Source of the DNA: Zhengitettix transpicula
Lineage: Eukaryota; Arthropoda; Insecta; Orthoptera; Tetrigidae
Length of the DNA stretch: 64,000 nucleotides
Reading direction: 5' to 3'
NCBI GenBank assembly: GCA_037074705.1
Contig: CM073591.1
Span: 164,080,032 to 164,144,031 of the forward strand
The notes beneath the pieces are model-generated. The model saw only the letters and a program-made list of their open reading frames with translations, was not told where the DNA came from and made no database searches. Positions within the stretch are counted from its first letter, which is position 1, and each line of letters begins with the position of its first letter. A program made the position numbers and the translations under genes. This document shows, one piece after another, positions 10,033 to 23,234 of this stretch.

Positions 10033-13000
10033 TTTATTCAAATATCACGATGTATTTAACATTAAACAGCTTGAAATATATGTTGGTACAGAATCAACAT
10101 AATACAACTTTTCGCAAATTATTTGAATATACATTCTGTGGCAATCCTTAAAACAATTTAACAATCCAGGTTCTCTTATATATTCACCTACGTCCGTAAT
10201 TATCGTCCTTCTTCTGAATGAGTTGATAGTCAAACGATCACTTCTAGTTATCTTCAACAAAGCTCAGTCTCCAATTTTTCTGCACTTACAGGGAATTTAT
10301 TTACCAGATTTCCAATGCATGTGGCAATACTGTGGACCCACTTTCCTTGAATCTGCAGTTTTAACGTCATATCCAACTTGAATATTATTTAATTTCAATT
10401 AGATAAAGAAGTAGCCAATTAACAGACAAAATTATACTATAAAAATAATAAATACCAAGTAAAGTTATTTCAATCATCGTTGCTTTCTTAAGGTGATTCA
10501 AAATCACAAGACCCGCAAGAATAAGGGGGCTAGAAAAGTAGCCTTTGAGTTCGTCGTCAACTGGATTCACGATTCTGCAATGTGTGTTTCTTGCGATTTT
10601 GAATCTCCTGACGAAAGCTACTAGTACTGCAAAATCGTTGCGTGATATTTATTTTATCACTTAATTTTGTCTGTAAATTTGCTACTTCTTTAATTAATTT
10701 TAGTATACATTTAATACAGACATTCTCTTATCTAATTTCTTCAAAACACCTTCTATTCAAGAATAATTATTAAATTAATTATCTCTAATATTTTTTTTAA
10801 AAAAACTATCAACTGTCCAATCTTCTGACATGTACGTCATATTCGTATCTTACCATATTTTTCTATTTTCTTCATACTTTCATAGAAGAAGAAAAAAATA
10901 ATCTGTGATTATTGAGTAATGCATATTTTCTCAAGCAAATTTTTATTAATATTTCTCCTTTTCAAAACTCAATTCCTTTATGTCTTACAGCAATTTATTA
11001 CCTGACCGTTGCTTTTTATAATGAGTATAACTGCAACAGTCTATAGGTATGTACTAAAACTTATAAAACATCATATAAATGGCCAAAGAGCACATTTCAA
11101 AGAAACAGTCGATAATGTAAGTCTAAAATCACAAATTTTATTGATCTATATATAACGAAAATCAATAAACACGTTGTGTATTTCCCGTCCGTCCTGTAGT
11201 CCAGATTTATCATCAAGAGACTTTTCCGCAACGTGAAGAAACAGCTTCATTGAAAGTGAGATGACGGCTAAAAAGGCTATTTTGAAAAGCTTATCAAAAA
11301 CGTATTCCTCACCCTTGGTGAGGACCGGAAAATTGTGCATGTAATAGAGATTACTTTGTGAAGGAGAGTAGAAATTTGGAGCATATTGTTAAATTATATA
11401 ATGATAAACTCTTCATTCATCCAATTTTGTATTGTAATAAATACCAATGAAAGGATTTTTATACTTTATTTAAAATTTGTATTGTCAGCGTAATATTGTA
11501 GCCCAGGTATTGTAGGCAACAATCAGCGTTGCATAAGAATGTGGAGTTTTCAGACGGTATTGACGGAAAAGTATGAGGTTGAAAGTTTTGGCGAGACTTC
11601 AGTTCAGTCGGCGCTTGGTAATGACCGAGAGTTTTCCATGTGCACTTCACACTATGCGGAACTTGGATTCCAAGACTTGACTGGTAGATCTTGGACGAAA
11701 AGGTTGTAGAAGGAACATTGAAAATGTGTCCGGTAGTTAGTTTGACCGGAAACATGGCAAAGTAAAAGTAAAGTTATTGAACATGGGTTTGAAAAGTTGA
11801 TATAAGTTGATGCAAGAGGTATAACTAAGCGGCTATATAAAACTGATCCGTTTATCTGATAAAACATTCTGTAGGACTTCATTGGTTGTGGTTACGTGGA
11901 AATTTGGTTTGTTGTGCTGACGTAGGTCGTGTGAAAAGTGAAATAACATGGCCTGTTAATTAAAATCTTTTAAATAATTGGTGAAGTGAATAAGTAGTGT
12001 TATATGAGAGCTGCTCTGATGGTTGGTACGTACGAAAATTTTATCGTAAACCTAGTATAAAATTGCGTACCGTCAGATTTCTTCAAATTTCTTCAGATTT
12101 ACTCATGTAAATTTAATTTAATATTTTGTTATATTTTGGTTTTTTAATTGGTAACTACAGTATATATTTATTTTTATTTTTATTTACGCCAACTACGAGA
12201 TTTGTCTTAGGTTCGTCAATTATTTGGAGCTCTTCATTTAGTCGAAATCGTTTCTGAATTATAATGACCCAATTTTTAACTGGATCGGATTGCTTTGATT
12301 TTAAATGTTATTTTTCTACTTTGATATGGTCGTTTATAATGTATCAGCGTTTATTTTCTGTCTGTTCTTGTGAATACCTCACATGCAGCTTAGAATATAA
12401 TTATTGGAGTGTAAATTTATAAAAGTCCATATACTCCTCACGACTGAATCAGTTAATTAAAAGCTACAAATTAGGCACATTCCTTCATTTTACTTGCTAC
12501 GTTTGCTACAGATAACCGAAAAAACATTCATCGTATTTATTTAACTGTTGCAATGCCCCCGTGTTAATTTCGAATAACCCATAATTATTTGCTGCCGTCT
12601 AGAAGCGTTTGGAGTTTTATTATTAATTGACTTCCCCATATACTCGTTTTATTAATAACTTATCTGGATAACGTCACAGAGGTGGATGTGAACACCAACA
12701 AGAGGCAATGATAAGGATGGGGCTTCAACAAGGCTTTTCACTCGGAGACTCATTGTTCAATGGATACACAGGGAAGGGTTCGGGTGAAGTAAGAGGGAGG
12801 TTTTGAGAAGTAGGTGGAAAGGACATGCACAGGCATCCTTATTTTTAGAAAATGTATGAGTGATCTCTGAAAACGAAGAGGGGTTCATAAATTCTTAGCG
12901 TAATTGGAATAACTGTATATAACATAGATGTACATGAAAAGAAACTCAAATAATTTTAACAACCAGACAGTGCGAATTTAACTGTCTTGTAATCAATTGC

Positions 13001-13290
13001 CATTTATCTGCAACGTAATGTGCAGGATATACAAAGCCCATACATCGAACATAATTGACATAAAGTTAAAAAAAATTATGCTTAAGACGTTTTTATGATG
13101 TACTGTTCCAATGATCTGATCGTCGGAGCTGAAGGCAGATGCAAGAATGGATACAATCAAATTATGCTCTCATATCTGATATTTTTGGGCAGATATAATT
13201 TCTATTTAACAGCTCTCACAGCCAATGTGAGAAATATACATCTTATTTTACATCTTAAAAACAAATCTCCCGCCACGACGGTCATGATTC
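10033..13290. other. AT-rich stretch, no gene seen
   Basis: Open frames up to 98 codons (11459-11755 minus) show no domain I recognise. No RNA gene or repeat boundary was found. Confidence 0.45.
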
Positions 13291-13790
13291 TAACCTTGTA
13301 GGAGACAAGAAGGGGCTACCTTTAGGGATGACTCTTACTCTCTCCGTTTTTGAACTAAGGTTCCCACAACCCGAGGCACCTCGGCCTGTTTTGAGAGGTG
13401 TATGTTCCGGGGTCACAGACCTTGGGCATACGGTAAAAGTTGTTCGCTGTTCCCATTGGAACAGTCGGCCAGCTGCCTCCTAAACTGGTCGAAGTACGGA
13501 GAAGGGAATGCCGCGACCCCACAGCAAATTCTTCTCCCGTTATCGGAAGGGCGTGGGACAAGTACCCAATGCCCGACCTACCTGAAGCAGGTTTTTCTAG
13601 GGTTTTCCCTGCATTACTTTTAGGCGAATGTCTGGTAGAATCCTTAAACTATAGCCCGGGGGCCCTAGTTAACCCTTGGCTACCTTCCTCTACCCTTCCG
13701 CAACCCTCTATTCTATCCCTTCCTATGCTATTAAAGGGGAGTTGCCACCACGCGGATTACCCTCATGTAGCCTGATGATACTCTAAAAAA
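13291..13790 (+). repeat. R1 repeat, copy E (opposite orientation)
   Basis: The only plus-strand R1 copy. It starts in the AACCTTGTAGGAGA block of the head, contains all central blocks in order, and ends with CTCATGTAGCCTGATGATAC, a short spacer and an A7 run (13784-13790), confirming the tail side of the family. It holds the longest version of the shared frame (13440-13775, 111 codons) with PIGTVGQLPPK near the start. The hairpin head is absent. Confidence 0.9.
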
Positions 13791-15945
13791 ACTTGATGTA
13801 ACTAATCAATTTAGGTGTCAGTGTCGGGAATATTATATAGGCTTCTACACATCAACTGTATCATTAAGCTGCCAGAAACACGAGGCTCTCAAGAGGATTG
13901 CTTAGTAGAATACTTCCTAGAGTAACATATTTATCATCTCGATATCTGTTTATTGCTGTATATTTCTTGTTACTTATAACATACTCAATTTTATTTCTGC
14001 AGTTCCGATAGAGTTTTATCTGTTTATATTTTTTATGATATTGTTTTCGAAACATTATATTTTTGTGCAATCGGCAGTAAATGTCTTTAATGTATTATAT
14101 CTGATTTCAAACCAGTTTTATCTATTTTCCAATGTTTTCATTTTAAACAAATACATTTAGTACCACGCTTTTCGTGTCTTTATTCATTCAGTGTAAGATG
14201 ATTTCTCAAGATCGGTTCTTTTTTATCAGTTATAACTTCTTCATTTGAAGTAACTCTTCGTTCACAAGGACAGGAATTACTAAATTCAGTTAGGTCCTAG
14301 AGTGGCATCCGAATAGCTACTCTCTCACTGAAGAGTTTTCCCTACTGTTGGAAACATTGGAGTAGTAAATCTCTACATCCTTTTCTCAACTTCTAGACGA
14401 TCTTTCATGACGTCGCTTTAAAGCAAGAAACCTAACTTGTTTATTTGGTTTCTTGTAAACTGCCTCTTTCTTTCTGTTTTTATTGTTTTCTTTGCTTATT
14501 CTTTTTTTGTTTTCACTTTTGACTTTGTTCTTGCTCAACTTTCTACTCCCTTTCCCAAACAATAGAATACCTGAAAAATCGAAATAATAAAAAATTAAAT
14601 GGTTGCTCTGAACATTTACATAATAAAAGAAAGGCTATTCTTGCCACCTTTAATCGGCCAAAAGATGGCCGTAGATATGAAACACATCACATATGGTAAG
14701 TTATGGCAGACGGCCAGGATATTCTGAGGGCACGTTGCCAGTTTGGTTATATTCTATTACGTAGCACTTACAGCGTAATGCCAGCTCCTCAGTAAGTGTT
14801 TGTACAGTCAATACCATTTGGCACCTGACGTCGATATTAATTCCGTAGCGATGCACGTCAGAAACAGAGGCATCAACATCTATTCATTCAAGAACTTTCT
14901 ACGGAACAGATAACAACAGGTTGGCCTAAATATTTATAAATCTAAGGTTTATTTTGCAAGTAAATAAATTATAAATAAGTGATAACGTACTTGGTGCACT
15001 ATTATTTTCTCAAAATAAAGAATAATATGTAAAATCATTACAGTTAATTATTTTTTTGTTTCGTCGTTATAGTCCCATTAATATTCATGATGAATGCCGT
15101 TTCAATTTATGAATAAATTTAACGTATACAGTAAATATATGGGAACCGCTATATCTTGTAGGTATTGCAAGATATCTATTAAACTTGAAACAAGGTGATC
15201 ATTAAAAGGAAACATATAATATAAAAAGTCTTCCATACAATAAGGAACAAATATATTTCAAGTTAATTTTATATTTGAGGTATATTGTTTAAAATTTAAC
15301 TAGTTTAATAGTTATCAATAGATCCTTAGGTCTGTATCAGAAACTGAACAGTGGAAAGAGATGTATTATTAGGCACGAAATTGTTCGTGTGAATGTCTGC
15401 TATCAGATAGATAAGCTGATAGACTCGTCCAGTCTATGGCTCGATGACTGGGAAAAGTAGTAGGTAAAGATGGTCGTATTCAGATGAAAAAAAATGAACT
15501 ATTAAAAAATAATTTTAATCCTCCGAAATGTCTCAAAATATAAGTTAACATAAAGAAATAAAAACTTTACCCTGAGACCATGGAGTTTACATGTAACTTT
15601 TAAAAAGAATTGAATCCAAATTTGAAGTTCTCCTTGATTGAGACAGACAAACTCATAACCATTGGTGGTTCGTGAGTTTACGAATTACGAGGATAACTAA
15701 ATAAAGCAGTAATACTACAACAGCGATATTGTTACCAATAATCTGACACCACTAGTAATATTATACATTTTTTATTCTGTCTACATAATTTACAATAGAG
15801 TCTCATTATTAAAAGCGGATTGATTAAGAACCAAATTGACACACATTTATAACACAAAAGTATTTTTCCTGGGAACATATTTTAAATAAAAGTTAACTTT
15901 TGGGACAAGCTATGCATGATGCCAATATTGTTACTGAGGCGGTAA
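13791..15945. other. AT-rich stretch, no gene seen
   Basis: No recognised gene. 14640-14930 is slightly GC-richer and contains a TGACGTCG CRE-like motif, but I cannot assign it. Confidence 0.4.
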
Positions 15946-16175
15946 ATCTCCGAACTATTGTGCTCTTTAACACAACATGGCCCTGTGGGTGCTTTTCAGG
16001 GACGTGGCACTAAGAAGAGACAGAGTTTTAGGAGTAGCGCAGGAGTGAAACAGAATACTGCGCATGCGCGTTTCTCATTCCAGACAGCGTGTCCTACAGC
16101 CGTGAGTAGCACAGACATGTACTTCCGACTGAACTAGCGGGAGCGAGTGCGCCGCAAAGCGGGCAGTTTAAAGTA
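15946..16175. promoter_or_regulatory. CpG-richer patch with NRF-1-type palindrome
   Basis: TGCGCATGCGCG at 16059-16070 fits the NRF-1 consensus YGCGCAYGCGCR exactly. The following ~100 bases (GAGCGAGTGCGCCGCAAAGC) have more CpG than anything nearby. Such patches mark housekeeping promoters or transposon 5' regions. No downstream coding exon is visible on either strand, so the role is inferred. Confidence 0.35.
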
Positions 16176-17460
16176 TTCGATATCAAAACACAAATTCGCA
16201 CTGTTAAAACACAACTATTAACAATGATCTTAAAATTAAGGAAAACGAATTCTTCCTAAGACATGAGCACATATGCACCATCAGGCACTGCTCGTAACCA
16301 TAAAAGAGAATAAAGTTAAACCAAGGTTTGCGGTAAGGAAAGTAATATAGGACGGGTAGCATTATTGTGTTTTATAATTCAGCACGTCTTATAAAAACAC
16401 TATTATTTATATCAAACAATTTAATTATTAACTCAATGACATAAATCGGTGCTCTTTGACGATATTTAGCCTAATAATTCAAATTATTTATGTTTTCATT
16501 TTTTAAATTAATTATTAAAGTAACCTCTTCTGGCTCTCGGATTTCGATGAAATAGGATGAGTGTCAGAAATATTTTCCTTTAATATTGTCACTTGTTATA
16601 CCACGATTTTCAAAGAAAACATGGTTGTTTCTTAATTATATTTCACTAAGAAAAAGATATATCTACGGTGACAATTGAACGTGCATTGATATGCGTAGAT
16701 CATAGTAGCCTTAAACCGTGCAGCTATAGCAATAGTTAATTATAAATTAAAGTGACCTGCAAATAACTCGTGACACATTATTTTAGAAGTTAAATTTAGA
16801 TTTTTCCAGATATTTATGATACATTTCTTTAACATAATAAGTGGTGGAAAGTGAATATTATTATTTGGAATGTATGCAAAAGATCATTACATGTTGTATG
16901 GCTTGTAATAGGAGACAATGAGAGTCCAGTATGCTATCGTATCCAACGTTTACTATTTTTTTCTTTCATGTAGGGGCACTGAATTTTTCTGATTAGTGTT
17001 CATATAGAATATATTCATGTATATATATTTATTTTTGTACGCGTTGTGAATTTAAAATTAATTGATTTCAATACTGAAATATTTGTTTAGACGTTCAAAA
17101 TATTATTTATTTCGTTTATTATCAGAATAGTTCAATTTATTTGTAAGTGAAAAACGATTGGCCCTGTTAAATGGACTTGTTTACAGTTATAACAGCAGAT
17201 TTCTTTATAGTCGTGCATATTAAATATTTTGAAAGAAACAGACCTTTATGAACTACGTTTATCAATTTCCGTACTTTCTATTTTGGTTAAAATAAATAAA
17301 AATTGGACGCCATTATTCTACGTTAATCATATATTCGTAAATCTTATTTTTTTCTAGCTCTACTTATCATAAGTGAAAATAAATCATGGCGTTAAACGGA
17401 AAAGTGGATGGATGGCTCTGTAGATTGTGAAATTGATTTATCAATGTGATAAATTTGAAG
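16176..17460. other. AT-rich stretch, no gene seen
   Basis: Nothing recognisable. Confidence 0.5.
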
Positions 17461-17785
17461 AGTGAATGTTTCAGTTGTCTTGGACATGACACGTGGTAAA
17501 TTCTCCAGCTCCATGTTTGTCGGCTGGTACGGCCATCAAACTCCCATCCGGTTGGCTAATTGCGCCACGGCAAAATTACGACGAATCGGTCCGTGTTCTC
17601 CTGCCATAATGGGCTGTCTGATGGAGGAGTCCTGCCCAATATTGCGCGTTATTCCATTACAAACGGAATTTCTGGAACCTACATGGTGCTTTAGAACCGG
17701 AATTCCCCCATTCCTCATTTCAAGGACCCGTCTTCCGTATGTACGTTTGTAACTGAAGGTATTTCCACATTCTAAGTTGTTCACT
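17461..17785. other. Unassigned GC-richer island with overlapping open frames
   Basis: Sharp rise in GC between AT-rich flanks. Plus (17462-17752, 96 codons) and minus (17536-17784, 82 codons) frames are both open, as often happens by chance in locally GC-rich DNA. Neither shows a domain I recognise. A decayed transposon piece or an isolated exon are both possible. Confidence 0.3.
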
Positions 17786-19062
17786 ATAAATTAATTATAA
17801 TATTATTAAATACGCGTGTTGGGCGATATATTTGATACTGTAATTGTGTAATAAATAAAAATTAAATATTTGATAAATGCAAGCTTATTCCCCTGTGTGT
17901 CGTATATTTCCGCGTAACAATTAATTGTTGAAAAAATAAGCTAACACAATCAGACCATTATATTTTTCTAATAAAATCTTTTCAATTGTTACCATTTTTA
18001 TGTATAGGCACGATTTGTTCAATCTGCAACGCAGATTTAACTCCTGGATGGCATTTATGAGGCAAATCAACATTTTTATACATAACATCCAGAATAAGAT
18101 GTAACAAAACAAAATAGATCTCATAAGCCAATAAGAAAATTTAATCTATTGTATATATCTATAATCAATTATAATTTTTTCGCCACAATAATATATTGTT
18201 CTTCCAACACAAAAAATCGTAAAAGCACAAACAATAACATTAACTATATTATATAATATTGAAACACATCGTGTGCGTAACCATAAAATACTTTAAAGTA
18301 AAAAGAATCACATACTTTCCAAGTTTGCTAATTATTAGATTCTGAATTATGCACTTAAATAATCGTCACTACGTTTCTGATTTTTCAATCATAGAAAGTT
18401 TCATAAAATATTAAAAATTCTCGTCAATTACTAAGAGTCCCAATTTAACCTAAAAAATTATTTTTAAAGCTTCAAAAGTAGACATAATAGGACAACCCAG
18501 CCGAATTATATATCTTAATAGGACAGTAATATCTCAGGTTATAACTAATGGAAACGTGTTCTGAATGTTTTCCTGGCTTTGAGCGTAAATTCCTAACAGT
18601 TACACGTGAAAAGGATAGTTACCACGAAAATCATTATTGAATAAGAAATATAGCTAATTCAGACCAAAAAAAATGGTAATATAAATACCACTCAACGTTT
18701 TTCGGATCCTTGTCCCTTTAGTCAGGTGCTAAGAAGAAAATAATTATTAAAATTATATTTCCGGCAATATTTTATATATAAGCGTGACATATTAAAGGAT
18801 TAGGATCGAAAACTGTCGACCGTACCTAGAATTTACTAGAACATATAGTTTCATAGGCTATATGCCTCAGATTCGTATGTGATTTTTTTCTTCTGTTCTT
18901 GCATTAAACATTATTGCATCACCAAACATTGTGAATTAAACCGGTACAATAATTGTTAATTACAGTCTTCTGAAAAAATTAATATTATATTTTCATAAAA
19001 AATACAAAATATGTTGTTTATCTATATACATTTCTATATGAATCTAGTAGATGAGTTCCCGC
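17786..19062. other. AT-rich stretch, no gene seen
   Basis: Nothing recognisable. Confidence 0.5.
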
Positions 19063-19160
19063 CGCAGCCATTCACATTTCAGACATGGCTTTTTGAATAT
19101 TTATTGATTAATCCCTTCTCATCCCCCTCCCCGCATACCGAAGGGCCTTAAATAGAATGG
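19063..19160 (-). repeat. R4-related fragment
   Basis: On the minus strand it reads CCCTTCGGTATGCGGGGAGG then GATGAGAAGGG, resembling the start of the units near 7.1 and 57.6 kb. The match is short and diverged. Confidence 0.35.
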
Positions 19161-21534
19161 ATATTGTCAATACTCAACTCAGTTATCCAAAAATTATTAA
19201 TTCAACGCTATTCTTGGTCATTTTTAAGCATTATTTACACAGGTCGATATACTCTCTAGATAATTGTATAACACTGTAGTAACTTAGTAAGAGCCATTGA
19301 TTAGAACCAGAAAATTAAAAGTTTATATGTTAAAAGAGAAATATTAATTTAGTTACTATATTGCCCAATTTCCGACAACAGTCACATCAAATAAAAAATT
19401 ATAAATCAGTTAAACAATCTTCCGGCAATCCTCAACATAATTTCCTACACAATTTTTATTAAGATCCCACAATGAAAACGTTCAATTTAACAGGTTATAT
19501 ATGATCCAATGAAGAATCTAAACGTATTAACTTATTATTAATAGTGACCAATCTAATTAAATACATATATAATCTAAATAATAATATAAAATGATTTAAA
19601 ATGGTTTAATTATAAAATTAAAATCAAAATTATATTTTAAACAATTGTTAACTAAACTACTTGGTATAAAATCTCATAGATTTAACTTAAAATGTTCATA
19701 AATTTCCACATTAATGTATAAATATTATTTATTTTATTTTATATAAATATATTATACGAAAAATTTATTTATATAACATTATTTTGAATAATATTTTTGT
19801 AATAATGCGGCAATTTATACAAATTGCAAACATGACATACGTAATAAAAATTTACAGCAACTTATAATGATCCAGAAAATGATTAATACTAATATTAAAA
19901 ATTTACTATTGATTATCGTGAAAAGTTCTAAGAATTTCGACTAAAATCGTTCAACTTAATTTCTTACAGAATATGTTTAGCATGTGATTATGCATAACTA
20001 GCTAAATATTTTAGTTTTTAGAATAACTCAGATGAGAGCGACGACTTTACGGGAAATAATTCTGGCGTATATATAAAATAAACTATTCAATTGGCTAAAT
20101 ATTTTTATTTTCGTATTCATACACATTCAACTAAGCCAAGCGTGAGATCCGATATTGATGAATCTCCGCACACTGACTTTTGAATACGGTGTTCCATATT
20201 CCGGCTTAAAGGCCATTCGGCTAACATCTCATACGGGTACTGCAATTACAACATATCCTTACAGAAGGTAAGCGTTTTAAGGCATTTATTGAAATAGTTG
20301 TTATTTGTAAACCCAAGTAACCACTATGCACGAGACGACGCCATGGAACCGTTGTGTAATAATAAATATTTAATCCGGCTGAAAACCCGATAATGATTTA
20401 TTCCTATTATTCTTGTCAGTTACATACATGTTGGTAGATCTAATTTGTAAATGTTCCGGGTTTAATTTTTACGCATACTACTAGTAAACCAACATTAACT
20501 ATTTGTAATTAAATATAATCAGGAACCTACAGCTTTATTAAGTAGATCAGATAGATTTGTAATACATAGATTTATAATATAATTTGAAATTAAAAAGAAA
20601 AATGTTACCTTAAATGCTGGAAAGAAAAAAATTTCATCAGTGGGCATTGCAACCTGAAATCTCCATGGCTGCACAAATATATTAATTAAGAAATTTATAT
20701 TCACGTATTACTTAAAACCAATCATAGTAAGAGGTTTAAGTTAAAATAATCTGCTCACATTAATTAAAATGTTAACTGTTTCAATACAATGTCACATTTC
20801 TGCGCATTATGATATCGGAAGTACAAAAATTTCGTAACAACTATACTACACTCCTGAGAAAATTGTAAATTAATTACATAATTAAAATTGTCCTACAAAG
20901 TTCGTCACATATAGGAAAACGTGCATTTAATAATTTTTAGAGATTTTTAGTACTAAATGGTGCATAATATATGCATTCAGTTTTTTCTATTTTCCATCTT
21001 ATGTATATGTTTTTACTGTGTCTATTTAATATTACAGGAAATTTATTGTGAAACGTGTCTTACTTCTTGCTATAATTCAACTTGATGAACCATTTCCATA
21101 ACGGTATAATTTTACACATCTTTTGAACAAATTAATATGAAGATCATGTGAAATATTATCTTATGGACTAGAGGAATATTTCGGAATAGCATGGTCTTTT
21201 ATTTTTCAACGAAAATAGTAATGGTACGATCGAGTAACTCCTTTATAATTTAGCTGCCGGAAAGTACAACGTAAACTTAAATATAGATTCAAAGAGCCCA
21301 CCATCGTAAATCCTCCAGAAAATTCGAAATAATGGATTAATCAAACTCTGTTCCGACCGGGAGCCGGTTTTTGGTAATCGGTATCGAAAAGATGGTAAAA
21401 CACATTAACGTGGGTAAAGGGGATGACGTTTTCTATGTGAGGGAACGAGGTACAAAAAGCGAGAGGAAAAGCTCTGTAGGCTTTTTATTCGACATGTTGA
21501 CATCATAAGCATTGTTTTGCTTACACGTATAGTA
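19161..21534. other. Very AT-rich stretch, no gene seen
   Basis: 19500-19800 is almost pure A/T. No coding or RNA signal. Confidence 0.5.
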
Positions 21535-21780
21535 GCTCATCGTAGAGAAACAGAGACAAACATTTGTCACACAGCTCTTTCTGAGAGAGAGAGAGAGAGA
21601 GAGGAAAAATCAAGGCAAACTACGAGAGTGGATAAACATAGAAGCAGAGGAATCCGCTTGCTGCTTTCCAGAAGACACCAACCACCGAAAAATATTCCAT
21701 AAGAATTCTGAGATTATATAAGCAATCTCTGTAATTTATTCCTTCATTACATTTCGTAAAAAATAGAAATTGACTTTTTT
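21535..21780 (+). repeat. R5 repeat, copy 1, with (GA)n
   Basis: Starts CGTAGAGAAACAGA and is diverged from but collinear with 58806-59030: an ACAGCTCTTTC block, an AGAAGCAGAGGA / AAGCAAAAGAAG block, a CTTTCCAGAAG / CTTCCTGAAG block, AATATTCC, and a TTTATTCCTT block. This copy contains a (GA)n run at 21583-21601. Class unknown. Confidence 0.5.
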
Positions 21781-22455
21781 CAAAAATTGTTCTAAAAATT
21801 GCGATTTTTAAAACCTTGAGATAGATTTAATATTTTTAAATTTTAAAACAGTGTCTCGCCTTTTAAATATGTATAGAAAATGTATGCATTAATGGGTTGA
21901 GTAATTTTGATTTGTAATTTAATAGTAGCTTAAAAATCAATTCATTTTTTATAAATTTAACACATTTATAATAATACTAACTCAGAATAATCTCAGACTG
22001 TTAAAGTCCGTGTAAAGAAATTACGTGATTTAGCTTGTAACATTCTCATAAAATGCAGGTACACATCAAGTGCTACAAAATCATATTTTGTGGGCCAGAA
22101 AAAGCCTGAAAATTTTCTTTTTGAAAAACGATAATGCATTAATAACTTAATACATATTTATTTATGATAATTAAACTTATAAACTGGATGCAGTAAGGAA
22201 ATAATAAATATTGCAGAATTAACATAATGATAGTACAGTAAAGTAAAGAAACCACATTATGCAGAAACACATTCTTACATTCACACTTTCTGTATTCTTT
22301 GAGTTATGTTCCTCGTTGTTGCTGGTACGGCCAAATTTAAGAACTGAATTTTTACTACAAACATTAACTTCAACGTTTAGAAATAAAATGGAGGTTTTAT
22401 TGAGGTATAAAGATAGGGATATAGACATGAAGCGCGTTATATTTGTGACACTTAG

Positions 22456-22508
22456 AGTAAAGAAGAGGGGGAGAGAGAAAGGGGAATGAGAGAGGGAGAG
22501 AGAGACAT
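22456..22508. repeat. GA-rich low-complexity tract
   Basis: Irregular GA/GGGA repeats such as GGGGGAGAGAGAAAGGGG and GAGAGAGGGAGAGAGAGA. Could bind GAGA-type factors, but no promoter is evident. Confidence 0.7.
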
Positions 22509-23194
22509 GAGTTGAGACTGGAAGTCGACAGAGAAGTTTAAATTCATTTAGTAGGCAGACTAGAATTTCCGAAATGGAGTTGCAAATTTACGGTGGAACC
22601 GATAAGTCTTAGGTCGGATGAGAAACTCTTGAGGAGGAAGAAACTATTATTTTTTTCACTGAAAAGAAATACTTTTGCTTGCTGGAGAAAGAAAACAAGT
22701 AGCTCATTCGTCGATACATCCTGTTATACACCCATGACAGCTACTTCCAATCCTCAATTATAGCCTGTTTACGATCAAGTAATCACGTAAGATTTAACAG
22801 CAAGTTTTATATGTGCGTTCACAGTCTACGTTAAGCACTTAAATTCTTTCTGTATCACATTAGACACTCCAGAATTGCATTTGAAAAAAAGATCTGAGAT
22901 ATTTTAAATTGTTTTTAATATAAAATTCTTAAAAATGTAATTGTTACCATCTTAAAATTATTTGCTTATTTACTATAACGAGATATTTGAATTAGTTGTT
23001 CTAACATTGTTTTGATAAAGTAAATTTGTGATAAAATCACAATTAATGTAAATTCTGAAAACACGTATTCAATATAATATTTTTTAAATATTACGACATA
23101 TTTATATAATTGAATCTCTTTGCTTCTCCTAGAAACTAAACGTAGTGATAAAATTGAGCTATGGTTACATTCAATTGTAAGGAAGAATAAAGTG

Positions 23195-23234
<40 letters not shown>

